From: Azospirillum brasilense
Lineage (GTDB): Bacteria > Pseudomonadota > Alphaproteobacteria > Azospirillales > Azospirillaceae
Reading direction: 5' to 3'
Assembly: GCF_008365405.1 (NCBI RefSeq)
Contig: NZ_QOKV01000001.1
Span: 347,333-411,332, forward strand
Length of the DNA: 64,000 nt
How positions within the stretch are numbered: position 1 is the stretch's first letter; each line of letters begins with the position of its first letter. Below, piece by piece: positions 1 to 7,864 of this stretch. The notes beneath the pieces are model-generated. The model was not told where the DNA came from and did not search any database. It saw only the letters and a program-made list of their open reading frames with translations. A program made the position numbers and the translations under genes.

Positions 1-2
1 GG

Positions 3-848
3 AATGCGTCCCGTGGCGGTCCCGCTTCGGGAACGGCGGCGCGACGGGGCGGGGCGGGTGCCACGCTGCTGCGTCTGCTCAATTCCGGCTGGTTCCGGCC
101 GGTGCTGTTCCTGGTGGTCCTGACCGTCCTGTGGGACCTGTCGGTGCGGATCTTCGCGATCCCGCCCTATCTGATACCGAAACCCGGCGACGTGGCCTTG
201 GCGCTCGCCGCGGACTGGGACCAGCTCCTGGCGGCGTCGGTGCCGACCACGCTGGCGACTTTGGGCGGCTTCGCCCTGTCGGTGCTGTTCGGCATTCCCA
301 TCGCCATGCTGATCGCCGGGTCGAAGACGGTGGAATCCTACGTCTACCCGCTGCTGGTCTTCTCGCAGTCGATCCCGAAGGTCGCCATCGCGCCGCTGTT
401 CGTGGTGTGGTTCGGCTTCGGGCTGCTGCCCAAGGTGATCTCCGCCTTCCTGCTGGCTTTCTTCCCCATCGTCGTGTCGGCGGTGCAGGGCTTCAAGTCG
501 GTGGACGGCGACATGATGGATCTCGCCAAGTCAATGAAGGCGACGCGCTTTCAGACCTTCCGCATGGTCAGCCTGCCGCACGCCATGCCGGCCATCTTCG
601 CCGGCCTGAAGGTGTCGATCACGCTGGCCGTGGTGGGCGCCGTGGTGGGCGAGTTCGTGGGGGCGAATTCCGGCATCGGCTTCGTCCTGCAGCGCTCCAT
701 CGGCAATTTCGAACTTCCCCTGATGTTCGCGGCCCTGGTGGTGCTGGCGCTGATCGGGGTGGTGCTTTTCTGGGTCATCGACGTGATCGAACGGTTCGCC
801 ATCCCCTGGCACGCGAGCCAACGCCACAACTACATCCCGACGTCGTAA
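3..848 (+). CDS. ABC transporter permease, SsuC/TauC-like (5' partial)
   Basis: Inner-membrane permease of a binding-protein-dependent importer. The frame is open to the left edge of the window, so the true start may lie outside it. The first internal ATG-like start would be a CTG/ATG region near base 102, but residues before it still read plausibly (RLLNSGWFRPVLF). Several hydrophobic segments are visible, and the EAA-type cytoplasmic loop is seen around MMDLAKSMKATRFQTFRMVSLPHAMP, which contacts the ATPase. The C-terminus ends with a typical last TM segment and short basic tail. It is followed after 67 bases by the binding protein and then by the ATPase, so all three parts of one importer are present. 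The substrate cannot be read from this subunit. Downstream genes suggest a sugar-acid or polyol-type compound, although the subfamily is better known for sulfonates, nitrate and pyrimidine precursors. Confidence 0.9.
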   Translation, partial: NASRGGPASGTAARRGGAGATLLRLLNSGWFRPVLFLVVLTVLWDLSVRIFAIPPYLIPKPGDVALALAADWDQLLAASVPTTLATLGGFALSVLFGIPIAMLIAGSKTVESYVYPLLVFSQSIPKVAIAPLFVVWFGFGLLPKVISAFLLAFFPIVVSAVQGFKSVDGDMMDLAKSMKATRFQTFRMVSLPHAMPAIFAGLKVSITLAVVGAVVGEFVGANSGIGFVLQRSIGNFELPLMFAALVVLALIGVVLFWVIDVIERFAIPWHASQRHNYIPTS

Positions 849-915
849 CGCCGACAACAAAACCGACAGCGACGCCGGATACCTTTCGGCCGGACATCCT
901 TTGGGAGGAGACGAG

Positions 916-1914
916 ATGAAACGGACGCTCTTCGCGGCGCTCTGCGCCCTCACGGCCACGACGCTTCCGGCCCAGGCCGCGGACAAGGTCGTGCTGATGC
1001 TGAACTGGTACGTGTATGGCGAGCACGCCCCCTTCTACTACGGCAAGGACAAGGGCCTGTACGAGGCCGAGGGCATCGACCTGGAGATCCAGGAGGGCCG
1101 CGGGTCGGCGGTGACGACCCAGGCGGTGGCCGCGAAGACCGTCGATTTCGGCTACGTCGACGTGCCGACCATGATGAAGGCGGCGGTGAAGGGCGCCCCG
1201 GTCACCTCGCCGGGCGTGCTGCTCCAGACCAGCCCGATGTCGGCCATGGGCTTCACCGACAAGAACATCCGCAAGCCGGAGGACATCAAGGGCAAGACCG
1301 TCGCCATGACGCCGGGCGACAGCATGTCCCAGATCTGGCCGCTGTTCCTCAAGAAGACCGGCCTGAAGGAGAGTGATTTCCGCGTCGTGTCGGGCGACGC
1401 CCAGACCAAGCTGAACGCCGTCATCAACGGGCAGGCCGACCTGCTGCTGGGCTACGTCATGGACCAGAGCATGAAGATCAAGGACGCCACCGGCAAGTCG
1501 GTGACGCCGATCCGCTTCGCCGACTACGGCGTCAACATGGTCTCCTCCGGCATCATCGCCCACACCGAGACGCTGAAGGACAAGCCCGACCTCGTGAAGC
1601 GCTTTATGGCCGCGACGACCAAGGCGGTCGAAGGGGCGGAGAAGAACCCGAAGGAGGCCGTGGCCGCCATCCTCAAGGCCAACCCCAAGGGCGGCCAGGA
1701 AGCCACCCTGCTGGAGGGCTTCGAGCTGACCACGCCGCTCTACCGCACGGCGGAGACCAAGGGGCAGCGGCCCTTCCGCGTCACCGACGCCAACATGGCC
1801 GAGACCGTGGACCTGCTGGTCGAGTACGGCGGCCTGGACGCCGCGGCGAAGAAGAACCCGAAGGCCTTCTACACCCGCGACTTCCTCCCCGATCCCGCCG
1901 CGGCGGGCCAGTGA
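916..1914 (+). CDS. ABC transporter substrate-binding protein, NMT1/SsuA-like
   Basis: Periplasmic substrate-binding protein of 332 residues. The ATG at 916 is preceded by GGGAGGAG with good spacing. A clean Sec signal peptide follows (MKRTLFAALCALTATTLPAQA, cleavage after AQA). The mature protein starts with the family pattern VVLMLNWYVYGEHAPFYYGKDKGLYEAEGIDLEI, typical of NMT1/THI5-like (periplasmic binding protein type 2) domains, with a GRGSAVTTQAVAAKTVDFGYVD stretch lining the ligand cleft. It lies between the permease and ATPase genes of the same importer. The specificity of this family is broad, so the ligand is not assigned. Confidence 0.92.
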   Translation: MKRTLFAALCALTATTLPAQAADKVVLMLNWYVYGEHAPFYYGKDKGLYEAEGIDLEIQEGRGSAVTTQAVAAKTVDFGYVDVPTMMKAAVKGAPVTSPGVLLQTSPMSAMGFTDKNIRKPEDIKGKTVAMTPGDSMSQIWPLFLKKTGLKESDFRVVSGDAQTKLNAVINGQADLLLGYVMDQSMKIKDATGKSVTPIRFADYGVNMVSSGIIAHTETLKDKPDLVKRFMAATTKAVEGAEKNPKEAVAAILKANPKGGQEATLLEGFELTTPLYRTAETKGQRPFRVTDANMAETVDLLVEYGGLDAAAKKNPKAFYTRDFLPDPAAAGQ

Positions 1915-1940
1915 GGCCGGACGGACAGGAGAGCAGGGAC

Positions 1941-2765
1941 ATGGCTCAGCCCCAGTTGAAAGTCGTCGGATCGGCCGAAACGGCCCGCCTGTCGCAAAAG
2001 ACCCTGATCCAGATCGACGGCGTGACCAAGACCTACCGCACCCGCGACGGGGAGGTGCCGTCCCTGCGCCCGATCACCTTCGACGTGCGGGACGGCGAAT
2101 TCCTGGTGGTCGTCGGCCCGTCGGGCTGCGGCAAGTCCACGCTGCTGAAGCTGGTCGCCGGCCTGCTGCCGGTCAGCGAGGGCGCCATCACCATCGAAGG
2201 CACCACGGTCACCGAGCCGCACGACGACGTCGGCATCGTGTTCCAGAGCCCGGTGCTGCTCGCCTGGCGGACGGTGCTGCGCAACATCATGATGCCGGTG
2301 GAGGTCCGCGGCCTGCCGCGCGACAAGTACCTGGAGCGCGCCCGCGCCCTGATCCGCATGACCGGGCTGGAGGGGTTCGAGAACAAGTACCCCTGGCAGC
2401 TCTCCGGCGGCATGCAGCAGCGCGCCTCGCTGTGCCGGGCGCTGGTCCACGATCCGAAGATCCTGCTGATGGACGAGCCGTTCGGCGCGCTCGACGCCAT
2501 GACGCGGGAGAAGATGAACGTCGAGCTGCAACGCATCCAGCACGAGACGGGCAAGACGGTTCTGCTGATCACCCACTCCATCCCCGAGGCGGTGTTCCTG
2601 GCCGACCGGGTGATGGTGATGTCGGAGCGTCCCGGCGCTATCGCCGCGACCTACGAGGTGCCGCTGCCCCGCCCGCGCTCGCTGGATGTCATGGGCCACC
2701 CGGTCTTCATCGAGCTGACCCAGCGCATCCGGGCGCATTTCAACGCCCAAGGGCATCTGGACTAA
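1941..2765 (+). CDS. ABC transporter ATP-binding protein, SsuB/TauB-like
   Basis: Cytoplasmic ATPase of the importer, 274 residues. Start ATG at 1941 follows AGGAGAGCAGGG. Walker A is GPSGCGKST (around residue 64), the ABC signature is LSGGMQQR, Walker B is ILLMDEPFGALD, and the switch histidine lies in LLITHS. All catalytic motifs are intact. It is 26 bases after the binding protein and 14 bases before the enolase-superfamily gene, so the transporter and the catabolic enzymes appear co-transcribed. Confidence 0.95.
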   Translation: MAQPQLKVVGSAETARLSQKTLIQIDGVTKTYRTRDGEVPSLRPITFDVRDGEFLVVVGPSGCGKSTLLKLVAGLLPVSEGAITIEGTTVTEPHDDVGIVFQSPVLLAWRTVLRNIMMPVEVRGLPRDKYLERARALIRMTGLEGFENKYPWQLSGGMQQRASLCRALVHDPKILLMDEPFGALDAMTREKMNVELQRIQHETGKTVLLITHSIPEAVFLADRVMVMSERPGAIAATYEVPLPRPRSLDVMGHPVFIELTQRIRAHFNAQGHLD

Positions 2766-2779
2766 GGGGGAGTGAGGAG

Positions 2780-4255
2780 ATGGACGAGTCTTGCCCCCTC
2801 CCTAACCCTCCCCCGCTTCGCAGGGGAGGGGAATCAACTCCCTCCCCTGCGTCAGCGGGGGAGGGAAGGGGCCCGCGGCAGAGCCGTGGGAAGGGTGGGG
2901 GCAATGCACCCCTCCTCACCATCCGCGCCATCGACCTCTATGAACGCCCCGTCCGCTTCGTGAAGCCCTTCCGCTTCGGCAGCGTGACGGTGGAGGCGGC
3001 TCCCCAGGCCTTTGTCCGTGCCCTGGTCCATGTGGACGGCGTCGGCGAGGCGTGGGGCGGCACCGCCGAGATGATGATGCCGAAGTGGTTCGACAAACGC
3101 CCGGACCGCAGCCCGGACGAGACGGTGGACGGCCTGCGCCGTTCCCTGCACCTCGCCCGCGACGCCTACCGGACGGAGGGCGGCGCCGACACCGCCTTCG
3201 GCCACCACGCGGCGGCCTACGGGACCCAGCGGGCGGCCTGCCGCGCCGCCGGGCTGCCCGACCTGACCGCCGCCTACGGGCCGGCGCTGATCGACAAGGC
3301 GGTGCTGGACGGGCTGCTGCGGGCCCTGGACACGGATGTCTTCTCCGGCATGCGGGCGAACCTGGCCGGGATCGACGCGCGGCTGACGCCGGATCTGGCG
3401 GGTTTCGACCTGGACGGCTTCCTCACCGGGCTGCGACCGCGGGCGACCGTGGCGCTCCGCCACACGGTCGGGCTGCTCGACCAGCCGGAGGCCCTGCGCG
3501 CCCTGCTGGCGCGGGAGCGGCTGACCCGTTTCAAGATCAAGCTGGGCGGCGATCCGTCCGCCGACCTCGCACGCTTGGCGGCGATCGCCGGCGTGCTGGA
3601 CGCGGTGGCGGGCAACTACCGCGCCACGCTGGACGGCAATGAACAATACGCGGACGCCGCGGCCCTAGCCGCCTTCGTGGACGGGCTGGAGCGCGAGCCG
3701 GCGCTGGCCGGCTTCCGCGGGCGCCTGCTCTACATCGAGCAGCCGGTGGCGCGGGAGCGCGCGCTGGAGGCGCCGCTGGGCGCGGTGGCCGGGCGCATCC
3801 CCTTCATCATCGACGAGTCCGACGACGGCTACGACGCCTTCCCGCGCGCCCGCGCCGCCGGCTACCGCGGCGTGTCGTCCAAATCCTGCAAGGGTCTCTA
3901 CAAGGCCGTCCTCAACCGGGCGCGCTGCGAGGCCTGGGGCGCGCCGCACTTCGTCGCCGCGGAGGACCTGACCTGTCAGGCCGGGCTGGCGGTGCAGCAG
4001 GACACGGCCCTGGTCGCGCTGCTCGGCATCGCCGACGCGGAGCGCAACGGCCACCAGTACGGAAACGGCTTCGACGGAGCGCCGGAGGCCGAGGCCTTCC
4101 TCGCCGCGCATCCCGGCTTCTACACCCGGCGGGACGGTGTCGTCCGCCTCGCCACGGCGGGCGGCAGCCTGCCGACCGAAACCCTGGCCGTCCCCGGCTT
4201 CGCCAGCGCGGCGCAGCCCCGGTGGGACCGCCTGTCCCCCCTGCAGAACGAATAA
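2780..4255 (+). CDS. Enolase-superfamily (mandelate racemase-like) enzyme with repeat-derived N-terminus
   Basis: Predicted sugar-acid dehydratase, racemase or cycloisomerase of the enolase superfamily, 491 residues from ATG 2780 (preceded by GGGGGAGTGAGGAG). The homologous part begins near residue 47 (LTIRAIDLYERPVRF). Visible catalytic features are the K-x-K motif in RFKIKLGGD, Mg ligands D (TLDGNEQY), E (YIEQPVARE) and D/E (IIDESDDGYD), then SSKSCKGLYKA in the barrel. About 38 residues, from codon 5 on, are encoded by a GC-rich intergenic repeat (2791-2904), giving a low-complexity Pro/Gly/Arg leader. No ATG or GTG in frame separates the repeat from the conserved domain, so either the leader is translated or a rarer start such as CTC/ATC-adjacent initiation is used. 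The exact reaction is unknown. Neighbours favour oxidation or dehydration of a polyol-like substrate. Confidence 0.85.
   Translation: MDESCPLPNPPPLRRGGESTPSPASAGEGRGPRQSRGKGGGNAPLLTIRAIDLYERPVRFVKPFRFGSVTVEAAPQAFVRALVHVDGVGEAWGGTAEMMMPKWFDKRPDRSPDETVDGLRRSLHLARDAYRTEGGADTAFGHHAAAYGTQRAACRAAGLPDLTAAYGPALIDKAVLDGLLRALDTDVFSGMRANLAGIDARLTPDLAGFDLDGFLTGLRPRATVALRHTVGLLDQPEALRALLARERLTRFKIKLGGDPSADLARLAAIAGVLDAVAGNYRATLDGNEQYADAAALAAFVDGLEREPALAGFRGRLLYIEQPVARERALEAPLGAVAGRIPFIIDESDDGYDAFPRARAAGYRGVSSKSCKGLYKAVLNRARCEAWGAPHFVAAEDLTCQAGLAVQQDTALVALLGIADAERNGHQYGNGFDGAPEAEAFLAAHPGFYTRRDGVVRLATAGGSLPTETLAVPGFASAAQPRWDRLSPLQNE
2791..2904. repeat. Palindromic GC-rich repeat, copy R1 (inside a coding region)
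   Basis: Imperfect inverted repeat whose ends read TTGCCCCCTCC and GGGTGGGGGCAA. Internal arms include CCCCCGCTTCGCAGGGGAGG and GCGGGGGAGGGAAGGGG. The same element occurs at 9222-9326 and 25831-25941. Here it overlaps the start of the enolase-superfamily gene and stays open in its frame. Confidence 0.85.
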
Positions 4256-4276
4256 TCCCCTAGGGAGTCCCCTGAC

Positions 4277-5428
4277 ATGAGCACGAAGCGCCTTGGTATC
4301 ATCATGCATGGCGTGACCGGCCGCATGGGCATGAACCAGCACCTGATCCGGTCGATCCTCGCCATCCGGGCGCAAGGCGGCGTCACGTTGTCCGACGGGT
4401 CCCGCGTCATGCCGGACCCCATCCTGGTCGGGCGCAACGCCGAGAAGATCCGCGAACTGGCCCAGCGCCACGGCGTGGAGCGCTGGACCGACAATCTGGA
4501 CGCGGCCCTGACCAACCCGAACGACACGATCTTCTTCGACGCCGGCACCACCCAGATGCGCCCGACGCTGCTGGAGGCGGCGATCCGCGCCGGCAAACAC
4601 GTCTATTGCGAGAAGCCCATCGCCACCAACCTGGAGGAGGCGCTGCGCGTCGTCCGGCTGGCCGAGGAGGCCGGGGTGAAGAACGGCACCGTGCAGGACA
4701 AGCTGTTCCTGCCCGGCCTGCAGAAGCTGAAGATGCTGCGCGACAGCGGCTTCTTCGGGAAGATCCTCTCGGTGCGCGGCGAGTTCGGCTATTGGGTGTT
4801 CGAGGGCGACTGGCAGCCGGCGCAGCGCCCCTCCTGGAATTACCGCGAGGAGGACGGCGGCGGCATCATCCTCGACATGGTCTGCCACTGGCGCTACGTG
4901 CTCGACAATCTGTTCGGGCAGGTGAAGAGCGTTTCCTGCCTCGGCGCCATCCACATCCCGGAGCGCTGGGACGAGCAGGGCAAGCGCTATCAGGCCACCG
5001 CCGACGACGCGGCCTACGCCACCTTCGAGCTGGAGGGCGGGGTCATCGCCCACATCAACTCCTCCTGGGCGACGCGGGTGTACCGCGACGATCTGGTGAC
5101 CTTCCAGGTGGACGGCACCCACGGCTCGGCCGTCGCGGGTTTGAGCGACTGCGTGATCCAGCCGCGCCAGGGCACGCCGCGCCCGGTGTGGAACCCGGAC
5201 CAGAAGCAGACCATGGACTTCTACGCGACGTGGCAGCCGGTGCCCGACAACCAGCCGACCGACAACGGCTTCAAGACGCAGTGGGAATCCTTCATCCGCC
5301 ACGTCGTCGAGGACGCTCCCTTCGACCACGGCCTGATCGAGGGCGCCAAGGGCGTGCAGCTCGTCGAGGCCGCGCTGAAGAGCTGGAAGGAGCGCCGCTG
5401 GGTCGACGTTCCCTCGCTGACCGCCTGA
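4277..5428 (+). CDS. Gfo/Idh/MocA family NAD(P)-dependent oxidoreductase
   Basis: Predicted dehydrogenase of 383 residues acting on a sugar, sugar acid or inositol-like polyol. The N-terminal Rossmann fold is visible as [10 protein letters not shown]. The family-typical cofactor/catalytic loop [15 protein letters not shown] is at about residues 113-127, and the C-terminal alpha/beta domain has [21 protein letters not shown] (the D...H pair is the usual catalytic region). It starts 21 bases after the enolase-superfamily gene and is followed after 16 bases by the DUF993 gene. The absence of a diagnostic active-site set means the substrate is not called. Confidence 0.92.
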   Translation: MSTKRLGIIMHGVTGRMGMNQHLIRSILAIRAQGGVTLSDGSRVMPDPILVGRNAEKIRELAQRHGVERWTDNLDAALTNPNDTIFFDAGTTQMRPTLLEAAIRAGKHVYCEKPIATNLEEALRVVRLAEEAGVKNGTVQDKLFLPGLQKLKMLRDSGFFGKILSVRGEFGYWVFEGDWQPAQRPSWNYREEDGGGIILDMVCHWRYVLDNLFGQVKSVSCLGAIHIPERWDEQGKRYQATADDAAYATFELEGGVIAHINSSWATRVYRDDLVTFQVDGTHGSAVAGLSDCVIQPRQGTPRPVWNPDQKQTMDFYATWQPVPDNQPTDNGFKTQWESFIRHVVEDAPFDHGLIEGAKGVQLVEAALKSWKERRWVDVPSLTA

Positions 5429-5444
5429 CCGGAGGGCCTTGTCC

Positions 5445-6617
5445 ATGGCACTGACCATCAAGCTGCCGCGCGCCGACCGGTCGCTGGAAAGCTACGAGGT
5501 CGCTCCGGCGCGGGGCTTCCCCGCCCGCACCGACCGACCCTTGAACCGCGTGGCCTACGCCGCCGCCCACATGGTGGCCGACCCGCTGGCCGACAACGAC
5601 CCCTGGCTGACCCCGGCCATCGACTGGGACCGCACCATCGCCTTCCGCGAGCATCTGTGGGACCTCGGCTTCGGCGTGGCCGAGGCGATGGACACCGCGC
5701 AGCGCGGCATGGGGTTGGACTGGAACGCCTCGCTGGAGCTGATCCGGCGCTCCCTGACCGCGGCGAAGGCGCGCGGCAACGCGCTGATCGCCTGCGGGGC
5801 CGGCACCGACCATCTGGCGCCGGAGGACGCCCGCTCGCTCGACGACGTGATCCGCGCCTATGAGACACAGGTCGCCGCGGTCGAGGACCTTGGCGGGCGG
5901 GTGATCCTGATGGCGTCGCGCGCGCTCGCCCGCGTCGCCAAGGGGCCGGACGACTATGTCCGGGTCTACAGCCGCATCCTCTCCCAGGTGCGCCAGCCGG
6001 TGATCCTCCACTGGCTGGGCGACATGTTCGACCCGGCGCTGGCTGGCTATTGGGGAACCAACGACTTCCCGGTGGCGCTCGACACGGCGGTCGGCATCAT
6101 CAACGACTTCGCGGCCAAGGTCGACGGGGTGAAGATTTCCCTGCTCGACAAGGACAAGGAGATCGTCATGCGCCGCCGTCTGGCCCCCGGCGTGCGCATG
6201 TACACCGGCGACGATTTCAACTACGCGGAGCTGATCGCCGGCGACGCGGAGGGCCATTCCGACGCTCTGCTGGGCATCTTCGACGCCATCGCCCCGGCGG
6301 CGGCGGCGGCGCTTGCCGAACTGGCGGCGGGGGAGGAGGGGCGCTTCCACGAGATCCTGGCGCCGACCGTTCCGCTGTCCCGCCACATCTTCAAGGCGCC
6401 GACCCGCTTCTACAAGACCGGGGTGGTCTTCATGGCCTACCTGAACGGTCACCAGGACCATTTCACAATGATCGGCGGGCAGGAGGGCACGCGCTCCACC
6501 CTGCACCTGGCGGAGATCTTCCGGCTGGCCGACAAGGCCGGGCTGCTGCGCGACCCGGAGGAAGCGGTGTGGCGCATGGCCGACGTCCTGGCCGTCCGCG
6601 GCATCGAAGCGGTGTGA
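5445..6617 (+). CDS. DUF993 family protein (dihydrodipicolinate-synthase-like TIM barrel)
   Basis: 390 residues. Start ATG 5445 has GGAGGG at 5431; a TTG two codons upstream is less likely. The length and sequence fit the DUF993 family, annotated as dihydrodipicolinate synthase-like (beta/alpha)8 proteins. Visible signatures include YAAAHMVADPLADNDPW near the N-terminus, PVILHWLGDMFDPALAGYWG mid-protein and KVDGVKISLLDKDKE, whose VKIS lysine is a candidate Schiff-base residue. An aldolase or lyase role is inferred from the fold. No reaction is established for the family to my knowledge. In this operon it sits between an oxidoreductase and an isomerase/epimerase, as expected for a C-C bond cleaving step. 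Confidence 0.85.
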   Translation: MALTIKLPRADRSLESYEVAPARGFPARTDRPLNRVAYAAAHMVADPLADNDPWLTPAIDWDRTIAFREHLWDLGFGVAEAMDTAQRGMGLDWNASLELIRRSLTAAKARGNALIACGAGTDHLAPEDARSLDDVIRAYETQVAAVEDLGGRVILMASRALARVAKGPDDYVRVYSRILSQVRQPVILHWLGDMFDPALAGYWGTNDFPVALDTAVGIINDFAAKVDGVKISLLDKDKEIVMRRRLAPGVRMYTGDDFNYAELIAGDAEGHSDALLGIFDAIAPAAAAALAELAAGEEGRFHEILAPTVPLSRHIFKAPTRFYKTGVVFMAYLNGHQDHFTMIGGQEGTRSTLHLAEIFRLADKAGLLRDPEEAVWRMADVLAVRGIEAV

Positions 6618-6624
6618 GGATAAT

Positions 6625-6767
6625 TCCCTCTCCCGCCCCGGGAGAGGGAAGGGGCCCGCGCGATGCGCGGGAAGGGTGAGGGAGCCGCCAAGGATCAGTG
6701 CGTCGATCCTCCCACGACCCTCACCCGCCCGCTGTCGCGGGCACCCTCTCCCGGGGCGGGAGAGGGA
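6625..6767. repeat. Palindromic GC-rich repeat, copy R4 (long subtype)
   Basis: A 143-bp inverted repeat between two co-directional genes. Outer arms are TCCCTCTCCCGCCCCGGGAG and its complement near 6748-6767; inner arms include CCCGCGCGATGCGCGGG. It resembles the copy at 12901-13040 and shares AGGGAAGGGGCCCGCG with R1-R3. It would fold into a long mRNA hairpin within the operon. Confidence 0.8.
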
Positions 6768-6788
6768 TGAAGGAAAAGGACCACGATC

Positions 6789-7652
6789 ATGCGCGACTTC
6801 TCCGGCGATCATCGCTGGCTGTCCATCAACACGGCCACGGTGCGCAAGCAGGGCGACCTTCTGCAGATCTTCGACGCCTGCGCCCGCCACGGCATCCGCG
6901 CCGTCTCCCCCTGGCGGGATCAGGTGGCCGCGGTGGGGCTGGACCGCGCTGTCCGGGCGGTGAGTGAGCTGGGTCTGGAACTGTCCGGCTACTGCCGCGG
7001 CGGCATGTTCCCCGCCGATCCCGACCGCCGGGCCGAGGTGCGCGACGACAACCGCCGCGCCGTGGACGAGGCGGTGGCGCTGGGCGCGCCCTGCCTCGTG
7101 CTGGTGGTCGGCGGGCTGCCGCAATTCTCCCGCCCCGGTTCCCCGCCGTCCAAGGACATCGCTCTGGCCCGCGCCCAGGTCGAGGACGGCATCGCCGAAC
7201 TGCTGGAGCATGCCCGCGGCGCCGGAATGCCGCTCGCCATCGAGCCGCTGCACCCGATGTACGCCGCCGACCGCGCCTGCGTGAACACGATGCGCCACGC
7301 GCTGGACCTCTGCGACCGGCTGGACCCGCAGGGAACCGGCGCGCTGGGCGTGGCGTTGGACGTCTACCATGTCTGGTGGGACCCGGAGCTGGAGGCGCAG
7401 ATCCACCGGGCGGGCAAGAGCCGCCTCTGTGCCTTCCATGTGTGCGACTGGCTGGTGCCGACCGCCGACCTGCTGGAGGACCGCGGCATGATGGGCGACG
7501 GGGTTATCGACATTCCGATGATCCGCGGCCGGGTGGAAGCCTGCGGATTCCAAGGCTATTCCGAGGTCGAAATATTCTCGCGCCACTGGTGGACCCGACC
7601 TTTGGATGAGGTGTTGTCCATCTGTATCGAGCGGCATCGGTCTTCGGTGTGA
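6789..7652 (+). CDS. Sugar phosphate isomerase/epimerase (xylose-isomerase-like TIM barrel)
   Basis: 287 residues, start ATG 6789. A member of the AP-endonuclease-2/xylose-isomerase-like TIM-barrel family, which includes IolE, IolI and tagatose epimerases. Metal ligands are suggested by E in LAIEPLHPMYAADR, D/H in VALDVYHVWWDPEL, H/D in CAFHVCDW and E in YSEVEIFS, matching the usual E-D-H-E set. Separated from the DUF993 gene by repeat R4, it is the last gene of the operon. Inferred role: isomerisation or epimerisation of the transported compound or of the oxidised intermediate. Confidence 0.88.
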   Translation: MRDFSGDHRWLSINTATVRKQGDLLQIFDACARHGIRAVSPWRDQVAAVGLDRAVRAVSELGLELSGYCRGGMFPADPDRRAEVRDDNRRAVDEAVALGAPCLVLVVGGLPQFSRPGSPPSKDIALARAQVEDGIAELLEHARGAGMPLAIEPLHPMYAADRACVNTMRHALDLCDRLDPQGTGALGVALDVYHVWWDPELEAQIHRAGKSRLCAFHVCDWLVPTADLLEDRGMMGDGVIDIPMIRGRVEACGFQGYSEVEIFSRHWWTRPLDEVLSICIERHRSSV

Positions 7653-7790
7653 GGGATCGCCTAATTTTCAGTCATTTCGGCATTTATGGCTAAAATGTGG
7701 GCTGATTGTGGCCGCGTGCATAATTCGTAAGCGAATGCTTGGCCGTGAGCGGCCGCGGATTCCCTGAGGCGGCGGCATTGCGCCGCGTCG

Positions 7791-7805
7791 TGGCATCACA
7801 TTTGC
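7791..7805 (+). promoter_or_regulatory. Sigma-54 (-24/-12) promoter of the urea transporter operon
   Basis: TGGCATCACATTTGC matches the sigma-54 consensus TGGCAC-N5-TTGC with one mismatch, and keeps the invariant 10-base distance between GG and GC. It lies 60 bases before the urtA start. Sigma-54 control would place urea uptake under NtrC-type nitrogen regulation. The 212-bp leader also contains an imperfect dyad GCATAATTCG-TAAG-CGAATGC at 7718-7738 that could bind an activator. Confidence 0.8.
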
Positions 7806-7864
7806 GAAGGACACCCCCGGGCGCCTGAGGCGGGCGCCAGACCAAAGAACGGGGGGTATTCACA

